DNA of 46,048 bases, taken from positions 1 through 46,048 of the forward strand of contig CANQQT010000011.1 of assembly GCA_947626065.1 (NCBI GenBank), read 5' to 3'. Source of the stretch: an uncultured Clostridia bacterium (GTDB taxonomy: Bacteria; Bacillota; Clostridia; Oscillospirales; CAG-272). The translations under genes were made by a program, and so were the position numbers. The notes beneath the pieces were generated by a model. The model worked only from the letters and a program-made list of their open reading frames with translations. It was not told the origin of the DNA and made no database searches. Of this stretch, positions 39,445 to 46,048 are shown piece by piece (within the stretch, counting starts at the first letter, position 1; every line of letters begins with the position of its first letter).

Positions 39445-40381
39445 TATCGCTCACGCTCCTTTCCTTTATGCTGTTCCCGTTTGTGGTGGGATTATTGACG
39501 ACTTTTCCGCGAAAGACCATGGTCGACGAGCCGCCGCCGTCGAGATTATAGGCGTCCCGGACGCCGAGGGACTGCATAAACGCCGCCAGCTCGTATAAGG
39601 ACAGCCCCTCGCTTTCTTTGGTGCGTCCGTCCGACACAACAAAGACGTAATGCAGCTCGTCAAGGATTCCGATTGCCGTTCTCGGATTGCTGGCCATGGC
39701 TTTGCCGACCTCCTCGTTCTTCGATACGCAAACGGTTCCGTCCTTGACCAGCCCCGGGCCGAACGACAGAATTTGCGCCGCGCCGTTCTCTTGCAGTTGT
39801 TCCGCCGAAACCTCGCTCTCTGAAATCAACGCAAAGGAACCGTCCTTGTAAATGACCAGATCCTCTTGATTGCGCGCCGCCGTGGAACGGTACAGCACCC
39901 CGTTCCGGAGCACGTACCCCCTCTCCTGCGCCCCGTAATAGTCGCCGTTGATTGCCAGAATCGCCTGATGATTTTCCGCAATCGTCGAGGTCTTTTCCGT
40001 GACGTTTTTGCCATAGGCGTTCTTTGCGAAGGCGGTTTTCAGATATTCGGCCGAGGAAAGGCGGATATCGGCCACGTAAACCGAGGTGTCGTTCTGCCGG
40101 TATTCCGTGATGGCGATGGCGATATTTTCGTCTTGATAGGAGCTTTCGGTGATGATTTCAGAGTCACCCCGGCTCTCCGAAGAGGAAGGGCCTTCCGTTT
40201 CCTCCCGTCCGGTGACCGGAGCGGATGGACGTTGCCCCGGCTCCGTTTGGGAGTAAGCGCTGTCCGGCGTCACCGGAAGGTACACTCTTGCGATAACAAA
40301 GGTATCCAGCAAAAGGTATACGGTAAACCCCGTCAGAAGAAATCCGTAAAGGATCCCCCAAAGATCATGTTTTCTCTTCAC
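39422..40381 (-). CDS. Phosphodiester glycosidase family protein (NAGPA domain)
   Basis: 319 residues. A single N-terminal membrane helix (about 9-31), a Ser/Glu/Thr-rich spacer (40-80), then the NAGPA domain: LAINGDYYGAQ, NPRTAIGILDE, VVSDGRTKESEG, AYNLDGGGSSTMVF and ERSVSDIVYIGYE. The human relative removes GlcNAc from a phosphodiester on lysosomal enzymes; bacterial members are thought to act on sugar-phosphate linkages of cell-surface polymers. Anchored outside the membrane. It lies five bases after the GT2-GtrA gene, a neighbour pairing often seen in Clostridia, suggesting the two add and trim the same modification. Confidence 0.88.
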   Translation of the reverse strand: MKRKHDLWGILYGFLLTGFTVYLLLDTFVIARVYLPVTPDSAYSQTEPGQRPSAPVTGREETEGPSSSESRGDSEIITESSYQDENIAIAITEYRQNDTSVYVADIRLSSAEYLKTAFAKNAYGKNVTEKTSTIAENHQAILAINGDYYGAQERGYVLRNGVLYRSTAARNQEDLVIYKDGSFALISESEVSAEQLQENGAAQILSFGPGLVKDGTVCVSKNEEVGKAMASNPRTAIGILDELHYVFVVSDGRTKESEGLSLYELAAFMQSLGVRDAYNLDGGGSSTMVFRGKVVNNPTTNGNSIKERSVSDIVYIGYE

Positions 40382-40386
40382 AAACG

Positions 40387-41424
40387 CTATCCCCCTTTTT
40401 TTCTTGTCCCGAAAACAAGGCGTCTCTGCACCGTCCAGCTGATGAGGAAAAACAGGATCTCAACGAGAATCTTCGCCAGCATCCGATGAAGTCCGCCTTG
40501 CGATACCAGTATCTCCAGCACAAGCGTATTGCCGCATAGGATCAGGGCGGCGAGCAGGAAATATTGTACGGCGGAGGCGAGAACCTTTTTCTCGCTGTGA
40601 AAAACCAATTTTCGATTGACCGTATAATTGGTAATCGAGCTGACGATTCTCGCGCCTACGTTGGAAATCAGCAGATTTCCCCCGGTTGTCCAAATCAGCA
40701 GACTATACAGTCCGTAATCCACGGCAAATCCGAGCAGGGAAGAGGCCGAAAATTTTAGGATTTCCTTGTAGATCCGATAGGAGTCCCGCACCGCGCGAAA
40801 ATGAGAGGACGCGTTCCGGTCGAGATAGACCGCTTCGATCGGAATCTCCAAAATCGGAATTTTTCTGCGGGAAAATTCCAACAGAACCTTCATTTCATAT
40901 TCGTATCGCTCCCCGGCGATCTTCAGCAGCAGCGGAATCTGCCCGGCGGAAAAGGCGCGCAGGCCGGTTTGGGTGTCCTGCACGGAACACCCCGTGCAGA
41001 GCCGATACACGCCGCGTGTGACACAGTTGCCGAATCGACTGCGCAGCGGCGCGGCGGGCGGCAGTCTGCGGCTTCCGAGAATCAAGGCGTCGGGGTGTTG
41101 CCGGGCGGCCTCGCATAACCGCTGTGCGTCTTCCACCCGGTGCTGTCCGTCGGCGTCCACCGTCACAACGACGGTGCTTTCCCCGTATTGCTCTTGAATG
41201 AAGCGAAGTCCCGTCTTGAGCGCCGCGCCCTTTCCTTGGTTTCGGTAATGTCTTAAAACCGTTCCGTAAAGGGCGGCCTTCTCAAACAAAGAAGAATACT
41301 CCGGGCCGCTTCCGTCGTCCACAATAACGGTAGACATCCCCGCATGATGCAGCTGTTTCAGAACATCGAGCAGGATGGGCTCGGGTCGATAGGCGGGAAT
41401 CAAAGCGACGGAAAAATCGTTCAT
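40387..41424 (-). CDS. Glycosyltransferase family 2 fused to a GtrA membrane domain
   Basis: 345 residues. Residues 1-215 are a GT2 domain of the polyprenyl-phosphate sugar transferase type: ALIPAYRPE, VIVDDGSG (36-39), GKGAALKTG, VTVDADGQH (DAD 90-92), and RSRFGNCVTRGVYRLCTGCSVQDTQTGLRAF. Residues about 220-345 are GtrA, four membrane helices (FSASSLLGFAVDYGLYSLLIW, ITNYTVNRKLVF). Such fusions load a sugar on a lipid carrier and help move it across the membrane. GGGGAGGGG precedes the ATG at 41424; an upstream frame of 20 codons lacks this support. Confidence 0.9.
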   Translation of the reverse strand: MNDFSVALIPAYRPEPILLDVLKQLHHAGMSTVIVDDGSGPEYSSLFEKAALYGTVLRHYRNQGKGAALKTGLRFIQEQYGESTVVVTVDADGQHRVEDAQRLCEAARQHPDALILGSRRLPPAAPLRSRFGNCVTRGVYRLCTGCSVQDTQTGLRAFSAGQIPLLLKIAGERYEYEMKVLLEFSRRKIPILEIPIEAVYLDRNASSHFRAVRDSYRIYKEILKFSASSLLGFAVDYGLYSLLIWTTGGNLLISNVGARIVSSITNYTVNRKLVFHSEKKVLASAVQYFLLAALILCGNTLVLEILVSQGGLHRMLAKILVEILFFLISWTVQRRLVFGTRKKGG

Positions 41425-41452
41425 GGGTATCCCCTCCCCTTCGGATAAGATG

Positions 41453-41482
41453 GCGGCGAATCGGGTGTCCCCCATTCGCCGC
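41453..41482 (-). other. Hairpin between the carbohydrate-binding lipoprotein and glycosyltransferase genes
   Basis: GCGGCGAAT (41453-41461) pairs perfectly with ATTCGCCGC (41474-41482). No T-tract follows on the minus strand, so it is more likely an attenuating or processing structure than a terminator, and the downstream genes may still be co-transcribed. Confidence 0.6.
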
Positions 41483-41499
41483 AAATTCCTACCGTCGAA

Positions 41500-43437
41500 T
41501 CATCGGCGCCCGCCGGGGCCCCCGAAGCCTCCACCGGGGCCGCCTCCGAAGCCTCCTCCGCCAAAGCCGCCGCCTCCGAAGCCGCCGCCTCCTGAGCCGT
41601 ACACGGTGCTTGTCATGGTGATCGTCGTCGAGGCTTCTCCGACCGTCAACGTATAGGTCTGGCCCTGCTTCAGCGCGGGATGGCTGAGAATGACGCAGTT
41701 GAAGGCCCGGTCGGCGGTATGCTCAATCAGGACGTTTCCTTCCTCGTCGGTCAGCTTGACGACGGTTCCCGCCGCCTGTGAGCCGACGGTTGACAGAATC
41801 GCGCCCTGCGTCGATTCGCTGCTGAAATTCTGCGCCATGGTGGAGGCGCCCAGCCCGATGAAGGTTCCTCCGGTGATGACTCCCGCCGACTCGTAGTCGA
41901 GAATGGCGGTGTCTCCGCTTGTCGCGCCGGAGACTGTGATTTTTCCTCCGGTAATCGTCAGGCTTCCGTTGGAGTCGACGCCGTCTCCACCCATTTGAAT
42001 ATAGATATCCCCGCCGGAAATCGTCATACTTCCGGTGGAGCCCGAAAAGCCGCCCCAGCCCGGGCGCATCATGCCTCCCTGACCTCCCCCTGCGGCGTTG
42101 TTTCCTCCCGCCGCGTTCAGTCCGTCGTCGTCGGCTATAATCGAGACCGTTCCGCCCTTGATATACAGGTTGGTGGCCTCGATCCCCTCGTAGCTCTTCT
42201 CCACTGTGATTTTCGTCCCGTCTCCCGAGATTTCAAGATCGGTGTCGGCGTGGATGCCGTCGTCGCCGGAGGACAGGGTATATTCCCCTCCCGCGATCGT
42301 GACCGTTCCGTTTGAGTGGATGCTGTCGTCGCGGGAGGCGACGGAGAAGACGCCGCCTGCGATATAAATATCCGATCCGGCCTTGATTCCTTTATAGGAT
42401 TCCTCGGAAGAGGTCAGCGTTTTTCCGCTTCCTCCTCCGGCGGTGACGTTCAGCTCGGTGTTTTCGGCGCTTATGACGGTCTCCGCCTGAATCCCGTCGT
42501 TCCCCGCCGTGATGACAACCTTCCCTCCGACGAGCGACACGTAGCCGCGCGAGGCATCCTCGGTGTTATCCGACCGGATTCCGTCGCTTCCGGCGTTTAT
42601 TTCGATGTCGGCATCCCCGATTTTTACGCAGTCCTTTCCGTTCAGTCCCACGTTTTTGGCGGTGACCTCGACGGTTCCGGAAGCGATGATCAGATCGTCC
42701 TTTGAGACGATTCCGTGCTTGTTGTTCCCCTTGACGATCAGCGTTCCTCCCCCGTTTACCGTGAGATCGGCCTTGCTGAAAATGGCGCCGTCAAGGTTGG
42801 AGCCTCCGTCGGACACCGTGTAGGCGGCGCCGTCGGCGACGGTGTTTACCGTTCCCTTGGCGAGGGAGAGGATGACCTTATCCGCCTCCCGGATATAGAC
42901 GGCGGGGCCCTTGCTGTTCTCCAGCGTCACCCCGTTCAGAATCAGCGTGACGTCGGCGTTCCCCGCGTCGATAAGAATCACCGTGTCGGTTTTGGTTCCG
43001 CTCAGCGTATAGACGCCGCCCGAGGTGATTTCGTAGGTTTCAGCCGAGAGGGCAGACAGATCCACCGCCTCCCCTTCCTCCGGGGCGGGGGCCTTTTCTT
43101 CCTCGCTTCCGATGGAAAAATCCATTCCGGAGGTGTCGGCCTTTTCGGGGGAATCCCCTCCGGCGTTTTGCGTTCCGTTTCCTCCGGGCGTCGGTATTCC
43201 GCCGGACGGCCCCGACGAGCATCCGCCGAGGACAAGCAGAGCGGCAAGCAGGACGGCGAGAAGCGCGGAAGGCCGGGCGACGTGCCGGGCAGAAATCAGG
43301 ACGGCACGTGAAAATTTATGCCGAGTGGAAAGGGAAATGGTGCGTCCGACAGCACGCGAAATTTCACGCCGAGTGGAAAGGGGAACGGTGCGTCCGGCGG
43401 CACGTGAAAATTCACGCGTGAAAGAGAATTTTTTCAT
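41500..43437 (-). CDS. Carbohydrate-binding-domain lipoprotein with beta-helix repeats (Cthe_2159-like)
   Basis: 645 residues. A lipobox VLGGC (Cys73) follows a hydrophobic segment (57-72). The mature part is a parallel beta-helix built of repeats such as GGKVVITAGNDGIQAE, SRDDSIHSNGTVTIAGG and SSGDDGIHADTDLEISG, the pattern of the Cthe_2159 family that binds cellulose/acidic polysaccharides. A Gly-rich tail (GGGGFGGGGFGG and more) ends the protein. The signal is preceded by an unusual 56-residue basic stretch made of a 16-residue repeat (RxxSRAxGRTxxLSTR). The GGAGG seven bases before the ATG at 43437 decides the start. Follows VTC and DUF4956 genes, its usual partners. Confidence 0.88.
   Translation of the reverse strand: MKKFSFTREFSRAAGRTVPLSTRREISRAVGRTISLSTRHKFSRAVLISARHVARPSALLAVLLAALLVLGGCSSGPSGGIPTPGGNGTQNAGGDSPEKADTSGMDFSIGSEEEKAPAPEEGEAVDLSALSAETYEITSGGVYTLSGTKTDTVILIDAGNADVTLILNGVTLENSKGPAVYIREADKVILSLAKGTVNTVADGAAYTVSDGGSNLDGAIFSKADLTVNGGGTLIVKGNNKHGIVSKDDLIIASGTVEVTAKNVGLNGKDCVKIGDADIEINAGSDGIRSDNTEDASRGYVSLVGGKVVITAGNDGIQAETVISAENTELNVTAGGGSGKTLTSSEESYKGIKAGSDIYIAGGVFSVASRDDSIHSNGTVTIAGGEYTLSSGDDGIHADTDLEISGDGTKITVEKSYEGIEATNLYIKGGTVSIIADDDGLNAAGGNNAAGGGQGGMMRPGWGGFSGSTGSMTISGGDIYIQMGGDGVDSNGSLTITGGKITVSGATSGDTAILDYESAGVITGGTFIGLGASTMAQNFSSESTQGAILSTVGSQAAGTVVKLTDEEGNVLIEHTADRAFNCVILSHPALKQGQTYTLTVGEASTTITMTSTVYGSGGGGFGGGGFGGGGFGGGPGGGFGGPGGRR
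43282..43416. repeat. 48-bp in-frame tandem repeat in the lipoprotein's 5' end
   Basis: Two full units and one partial unit encode REFSRAAGRTVPLSTR, REISRAVGRTISLSTR and HKFSRAVLISARH (residues 8-52). Each unit starts with a CGTGAAA-TTTCACG-like inverted repeat. Confidence 0.75.
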
Positions 43438-43460
43438 AACAAGGCCTCCTTTGCGGGATT

Positions 43461-44156
43461 TTACAGCTCCGCCGCCGTGGTTTCCTGTCTGCAAACCGCG
43501 ATTTCAAGATTTCCGTTGCGACAGCGGATTTTATCGATCATTTCCTTTTCCTTTTGCGGGTCGCGCAGGGTGATCCGATAGGTCAGCCGGAAGAGGCTTC
43601 CCATATTCGCCGTTTTGACCCTTTCTAGCTCGTGCTCCGTCGTGTAGGTCGCGAAAATATCCTCGAACACCTCGGAATAATTGAGATCCTCCGGAATCGT
43701 GACCGACAGCGTTTTGTAGATTTCCGCTCCTTTTTTCGTCCCGAAGCCCAGCCGATTGTAGAGCAGGAACACCGCGCTGAGGATGACGGTAAAGAGAACG
43801 GCGTAGCCGAGATAGCCCATCCCGGCGATCAGCCCGGTTCCCATGGCCAAAAACAGCGCGCAGATTTCCTTCGCCGATCCCGGCGCCGAGCGGAAGCGCA
43901 CCAGCCCGAAGGCCCCGGCCACCGCGACCCCGGTGCCGATGTTTCCGTTGACCATCATGATGACGACGCAGACCACCGCCGGGAGCAGTGCCAGCGTGAC
44001 CGCGAAGCTCTTACTGTCCCTCGTTTTGTACATATAGCTTACCGTGAGGAGCAGTCCCAGCGCCAGCGACACGCCGACGCAGAGCAAAAAGTCCGACAGC
44101 TTAATCACCACGGTAAAATCGGAGTCGAAAATTCCTTTGAGCAGATTGTCAAGCAT
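43461..44156 (-). CDS. DUF4956 membrane protein
   Basis: 231 residues. Four hydrophobic segments cover residues about 18-140 (VIKLSDFLLCVGVSLALGLLL and onward), then a cytoplasmic ferredoxin-like tail (TLSVTIPEDLNYSEVFEDIFATY to VCRQE). GAFGLVRFRSAPGSAKEICALFLAMGTGLIAGMGY is the DUF4956 hallmark. Function unknown; members are regularly encoded between a VTC-domain protein and a Cthe_2159-like or CotH protein, as here. Its ATG overlaps the VTC stop by eight bases, and the lipoprotein gene starts 23 bp after its stop. Confidence 0.88.
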   Translation of the reverse strand: MLDNLLKGIFDSDFTVVIKLSDFLLCVGVSLALGLLLTVSYMYKTRDSKSFAVTLALLPAVVCVVIMMVNGNIGTGVAVAGAFGLVRFRSAPGSAKEICALFLAMGTGLIAGMGYLGYAVLFTVILSAVFLLYNRLGFGTKKGAEIYKTLSVTIPEDLNYSEVFEDIFATYTTEHELERVKTANMGSLFRLTYRITLRDPQKEKEMIDKIRCRNGNLEIAVCRQETTAAEL

Positions 44157-44901
44157 AAAAAACGGCCTCCTTCGGGAGTGAAATACAAATTTCCTTCACC
44201 GCATTCCTTTGCGGGAAGATGAGCTTTTCGTAGGCGGTTCCGTATTTGGAAAAGGAGGTTTTATAGAGCCTCCGTCCGGTCAGGATTTTTGTCATCCAGA
44301 GCGGGATTCCGCCGGAGCATTTGATTTCCATCAGCGTTCTCCCCTCCGGGAGCAGGGGGAAGCCTCCCGGCTCGGCCCTGAGGGACAGGCCCGCGAGGCG
44401 GGCGAGGATTTCCTCGTCGAAGGTCACCCGGAAATCGCTTCCGTCGAGGGCGTAAAATGCCTCCCGCTCGTAGGAGAGAAACGCGGCGGGGGTAAGCGGC
44501 CCGTAATAGCGCAGGAAATAGTCGATTTCGGCGGCGATCTGCGACTCTTTCGGGCAGGGGGCCTCCCCGCTTATCCAGCGCATCGCGTCTTTTTCGGTCA
44601 GCGCCAGTCTCCGCTTATAGACGACCGATTCAGATTTCTTTTTCAGCTCGACGAAGACGGTGCTTTCCTCCGTCGCAAGCTCGTAGCTGCGCAGTCGGAT
44701 TTTTTCCTTATAAACAGGCTGTTCGAGGGAGCGGCGGGCCAGTCGGTAATTTTCGGTGTCGAGATAGAGGTTCCGGATCGTCGTCCGCCCATATCGGTCA
44801 AGCTTCATATAGGGCGCCATGGCGCGGCGGACAGCCTGCTTTTCCTCCTCATTGAGCAGATATTTCAGCTCATACCGCTGAAAAACGGTTTGGAATGCCA
44901 T
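44149..44901 (-). CDS. VTC-domain protein (polyphosphate polymerase-like)
   Basis: 250 residues, soluble. The tunnel-fold VTC domain is recognised by FQRYELKYLLNEEE, IRNLYLDTENY, KEKIRLRSYE, TVFVELKKKSESVVYKRR, LSYEREAFYA, RVTFDEEI, LMEIKCSG and FSKYGTAYEK: the basic residues and glutamates that bind nucleotide and phosphate in yeast Vtc4 are present. Bacterial members in this context are not proven polyphosphate polymerases. First gene of the minus-strand set; the ATG at 44901 follows AAGGAGG. A -10 box and direct repeats for a response regulator lie upstream. Confidence 0.87.
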   Translation of the reverse strand: MAFQTVFQRYELKYLLNEEEKQAVRRAMAPYMKLDRYGRTTIRNLYLDTENYRLARRSLEQPVYKEKIRLRSYELATEESTVFVELKKKSESVVYKRRLALTEKDAMRWISGEAPCPKESQIAAEIDYFLRYYGPLTPAAFLSYEREAFYALDGSDFRVTFDEEILARLAGLSLRAEPGGFPLLPEGRTLMEIKCSGGIPLWMTKILTGRRLYKTSFSKYGTAYEKLIFPQRNAVKEICISLPKEAVFYA

Positions 44902-44934
44902 GTGTGGGGCCTCCTTCGCTTCTTTTCTGCCTCC

Positions 44935-44965
44935 AGTATAAAACCGAAAGCTTAACCGAACTTAA
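44935..44965 (-). promoter_or_regulatory. Promoter of the VTC set with response-regulator-type direct repeats
   Basis: On the minus strand TATACT (44935-44940) is preceded, ten bases upstream, by TTAAG-N5-TTAAG (44951-44965), a ten-base-period direct repeat where the -35 box should be; no TTGACA is found. This is the layout of OmpR-family activator sites, and an OmpR-type regulator gene is divergent from it. Confidence 0.6.
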
Positions 44966-45083
44966 AAGTGCGAAAAAATTTTTGTTTTTTTAGGTTCAGT
45001 TAATTTTCCGGTGTTACGATATCTTTAAGGAAGGGAAAAAGGCCTTCCGGCTCCCTGCGGATCACGGAAAGGAAGGGTTTGAC

Positions 45084-45755
45084 ATGAGAATTTTACTTGC
45101 GGAGGACGAGCGCCCCCTGGCGCGGGCGATCGTGAAAATCCTTGAAAAGAGCCACTATTCCGCCGACGCGGTGGAGAACGGGGAGGACGCGCTTGCCTAT
45201 CTCCGGTCGGGCAATTACGACGCCGCCGTGCTCGACGTCATGATGCCGAAAATGGATGGCATCACGGTTTTACGGAAGGTGCGGGAGTCGGGAAATCCCA
45301 TCCCGGTTCTGATTCTGACGGCGAAATCCGAGGTGGACGACAAGGTTCTCGGGCTCGACAGCGGCGCCAATTACTATCTGACCAAGCCCTTCGACGCCAA
45401 GGAGCTTCTCGCCGCCGTCCGCGCCATTACCCGCAGTCCGACCGGCGGGGACTCCCGTCTCACCTTCGGCAACGTGACGCTGAACCGCGCCACCTTTGAG
45501 CTCTCCACCCCCTCCGGCAGCTTCCGCCTCGCCAACCGGGAATTTCAGATGATGGAAATGCTGATCGCAAGCCCGCACTGTATCCTTTCCGTCGAGCGGT
45601 TTATGGAAAAAATCTGGGGCTTTGACACCGAGGCCGAGACCAGCGTGGTCTGGGTCTATATCTCCTATCTCCGCAAAAAGCTGACGGCTCTTCACGCCGA
45701 TATTCAGATCAAGGCCTTCCGAGGCGCCGGGTATTCTTTGGAGGAACTAGCGTGA
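45084..45755 (+). CDS. OmpR-family response regulator
   Basis: 223 residues. The receiver domain (1-115) has the acid pair Glu7-Asp8, phosphoacceptor Asp51 in VLDVMMPKMDG, Thr79 and Lys101 in LTKPFDAKELL. The winged-helix output domain (about 128-221) shows LANREFQMMEMLIASPHCILSVERFMEKIWGFD and VYISYLRKKL, the OmpR/PhoB type. It should be phosphorylated by a histidine kinase, normally encoded right after it; here the next sequence is a repeated element at the window edge. Divergent from the VTC set, which it probably controls through the TTAAG repeats. GGAAAGG lies before the ATG. Confidence 0.93.
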   Translation: MRILLAEDERPLARAIVKILEKSHYSADAVENGEDALAYLRSGNYDAAVLDVMMPKMDGITVLRKVRESGNPIPVLILTAKSEVDDKVLGLDSGANYYLTKPFDAKELLAAVRAITRSPTGGDSRLTFGNVTLNRATFELSTPSGSFRLANREFQMMEMLIASPHCILSVERFMEKIWGFDTEAETSVVWVYISYLRKKLTALHADIQIKAFRGAGYSLEELA

Positions 45756-46048
45756 AAGTGGGATTACATAAGATTTATAATAGGAGTGTTTCACGCCCAA
45801 ATTCACTTAAAAACGTGGCCCAACCCATTTTTGTCTGCTTCGCAGACCCAGTGAATTTCATTTGCGATTTATGCCGCCGCAAAGCGGCGGAAGGGAGATT
45901 GACGGCGTGAAAGTGAGATTACATAAGATTTATAATAGGAGTGTTTCACGCCCAAATTCACTTAAAAACGGGGCCCAACCCATTTTTGTCTGCTTCGCAG
46001 ACCCAGTGAATTTCATTTGCGATTTATGCCGCCGCAAAGCGGCGGAAG
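45750..46048. repeat. Two 155-bp direct repeats at the 3' end of the response regulator gene
   Basis: Unit 1 is 45750-45904 and unit 2 starts at 45905 and runs to the window end (144 bases visible), with only a few differences (near 45761 and 45820). Each unit contains nested inverted repeats: GCGTGAAA with TTTCACGC, AAATTCACT with AGTGAATTT, GTCTGC-TTC-GCAGAC, and CCGCCGC-AAA-GCGGCGG. Each begins with a GTG overlapping the preceding TGA; unit 1 encodes a 52-codon frame (45752-45910) whose stop overlaps the GTG of unit 2 (45907). This is where the sensor kinase gene should start. Confidence 0.85.

Noticed and set aside
39037-41424. Recent horizontal transfer of the glycosyltransferase-glycosidase-membrane protein genes
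   Set aside because: GC looks slightly lower and codons less biased by eye, but there is no mobile element or boundary repeat and the difference is too small to claim without a computed composition profile.
41453-41482. Terminator between the beta-helix lipoprotein and glycosyltransferase genes
   Set aside because: Perfect stem but no T-tract on the minus strand, so it is listed only as a hairpin.
45907-46048. Start of a histidine kinase gene in the second 155-bp unit
   Set aside because: A GTG frame is open to the edge, but its codons are identical to the repeat unit and show no membrane segment or kinase motif; the visible part is too short to call.

Overview
The window looks like a chromosomal segment of a fairly high-GC (about 60% by eye) low-branching Gram-positive, most likely a gut-type member of the Clostridia (Oscillospiraceae/Christensenella-like). 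The basis is gene content (Mini-RNase III, Firmicutes-type ThyA, TrhP-like U32 protein, VanZ-like proteins, DUF6320, VTC/DUF4956/Cthe_2159-type trio, BspA-like leucine-rich lipoprotein), strong GAAAGGA(G) ribosome binding sites and sigma-A promoters with 16-18 bp spacers. No rRNA, tRNA or CRISPR array was seen.

Layout. The first 75 bp are the 3' end (domains V and VI) of a group II intron whose body lies off the left edge. A long sigma-70-family factor (502-2079) follows, flanked by four copies of one dispersed repeat, then acpP on the minus strand. A plus-strand thyA-folA-rnhA set (3591-5596) faces a minus-strand moxR / DUF58 / membrane transglutaminase / mrnC set (11695-6156). A membrane-anchored alpha/beta hydrolase (12319-13269) converges on an ABC half-transporter / DUF1854 / ABC half-transporter operon (18877-13620). 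A minus-strand operon LRR lipoprotein / U32 / ddl / ridA (23527-19297) is divergent from an esterase / condensation-like acyltransferase / DUF6320 trio (23816-26858). Then come an acidic lipoprotein and an ABC-F protein (minus), rmlD with two VanZ-like genes (plus), and a sugar-sensor regulator (33588-32461) divergent from a glycoside hydrolase and a DUF5107-TPR protein (34146-38491). The right part is a six-gene minus-strand set: VTC domain, DUF4956, beta-helix carbohydrate-binding lipoprotein, GT2-GtrA glycosyltransferase, phosphodiester glycosidase, small membrane protein. It is divergent from an OmpR-type response regulator, whose 3' end runs into two 155-bp direct repeats at the window edge.

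How it fits together. Housekeeping functions (thymidylate/folate, D-Ala-D-Ala, ACP, RNA processing) alternate with envelope and carbohydrate functions. The most unusual global feature is that almost every intergenic leader carries its own family of degenerate tandem repeats, usually placed between a near-consensus promoter and the ribosome binding site (or just inside the start codon of two lipoprotein genes), each family unlike the next. In two cases the repeated unit contains a regulatory element: a -10-like box repeated three times before the glycoside hydrolase gene, and a Shine-Dalgarno-like sequence repeated about eleven times before ridA. All coordinates and motifs were read by eye; family assignments are from motif recognition, not database searches.
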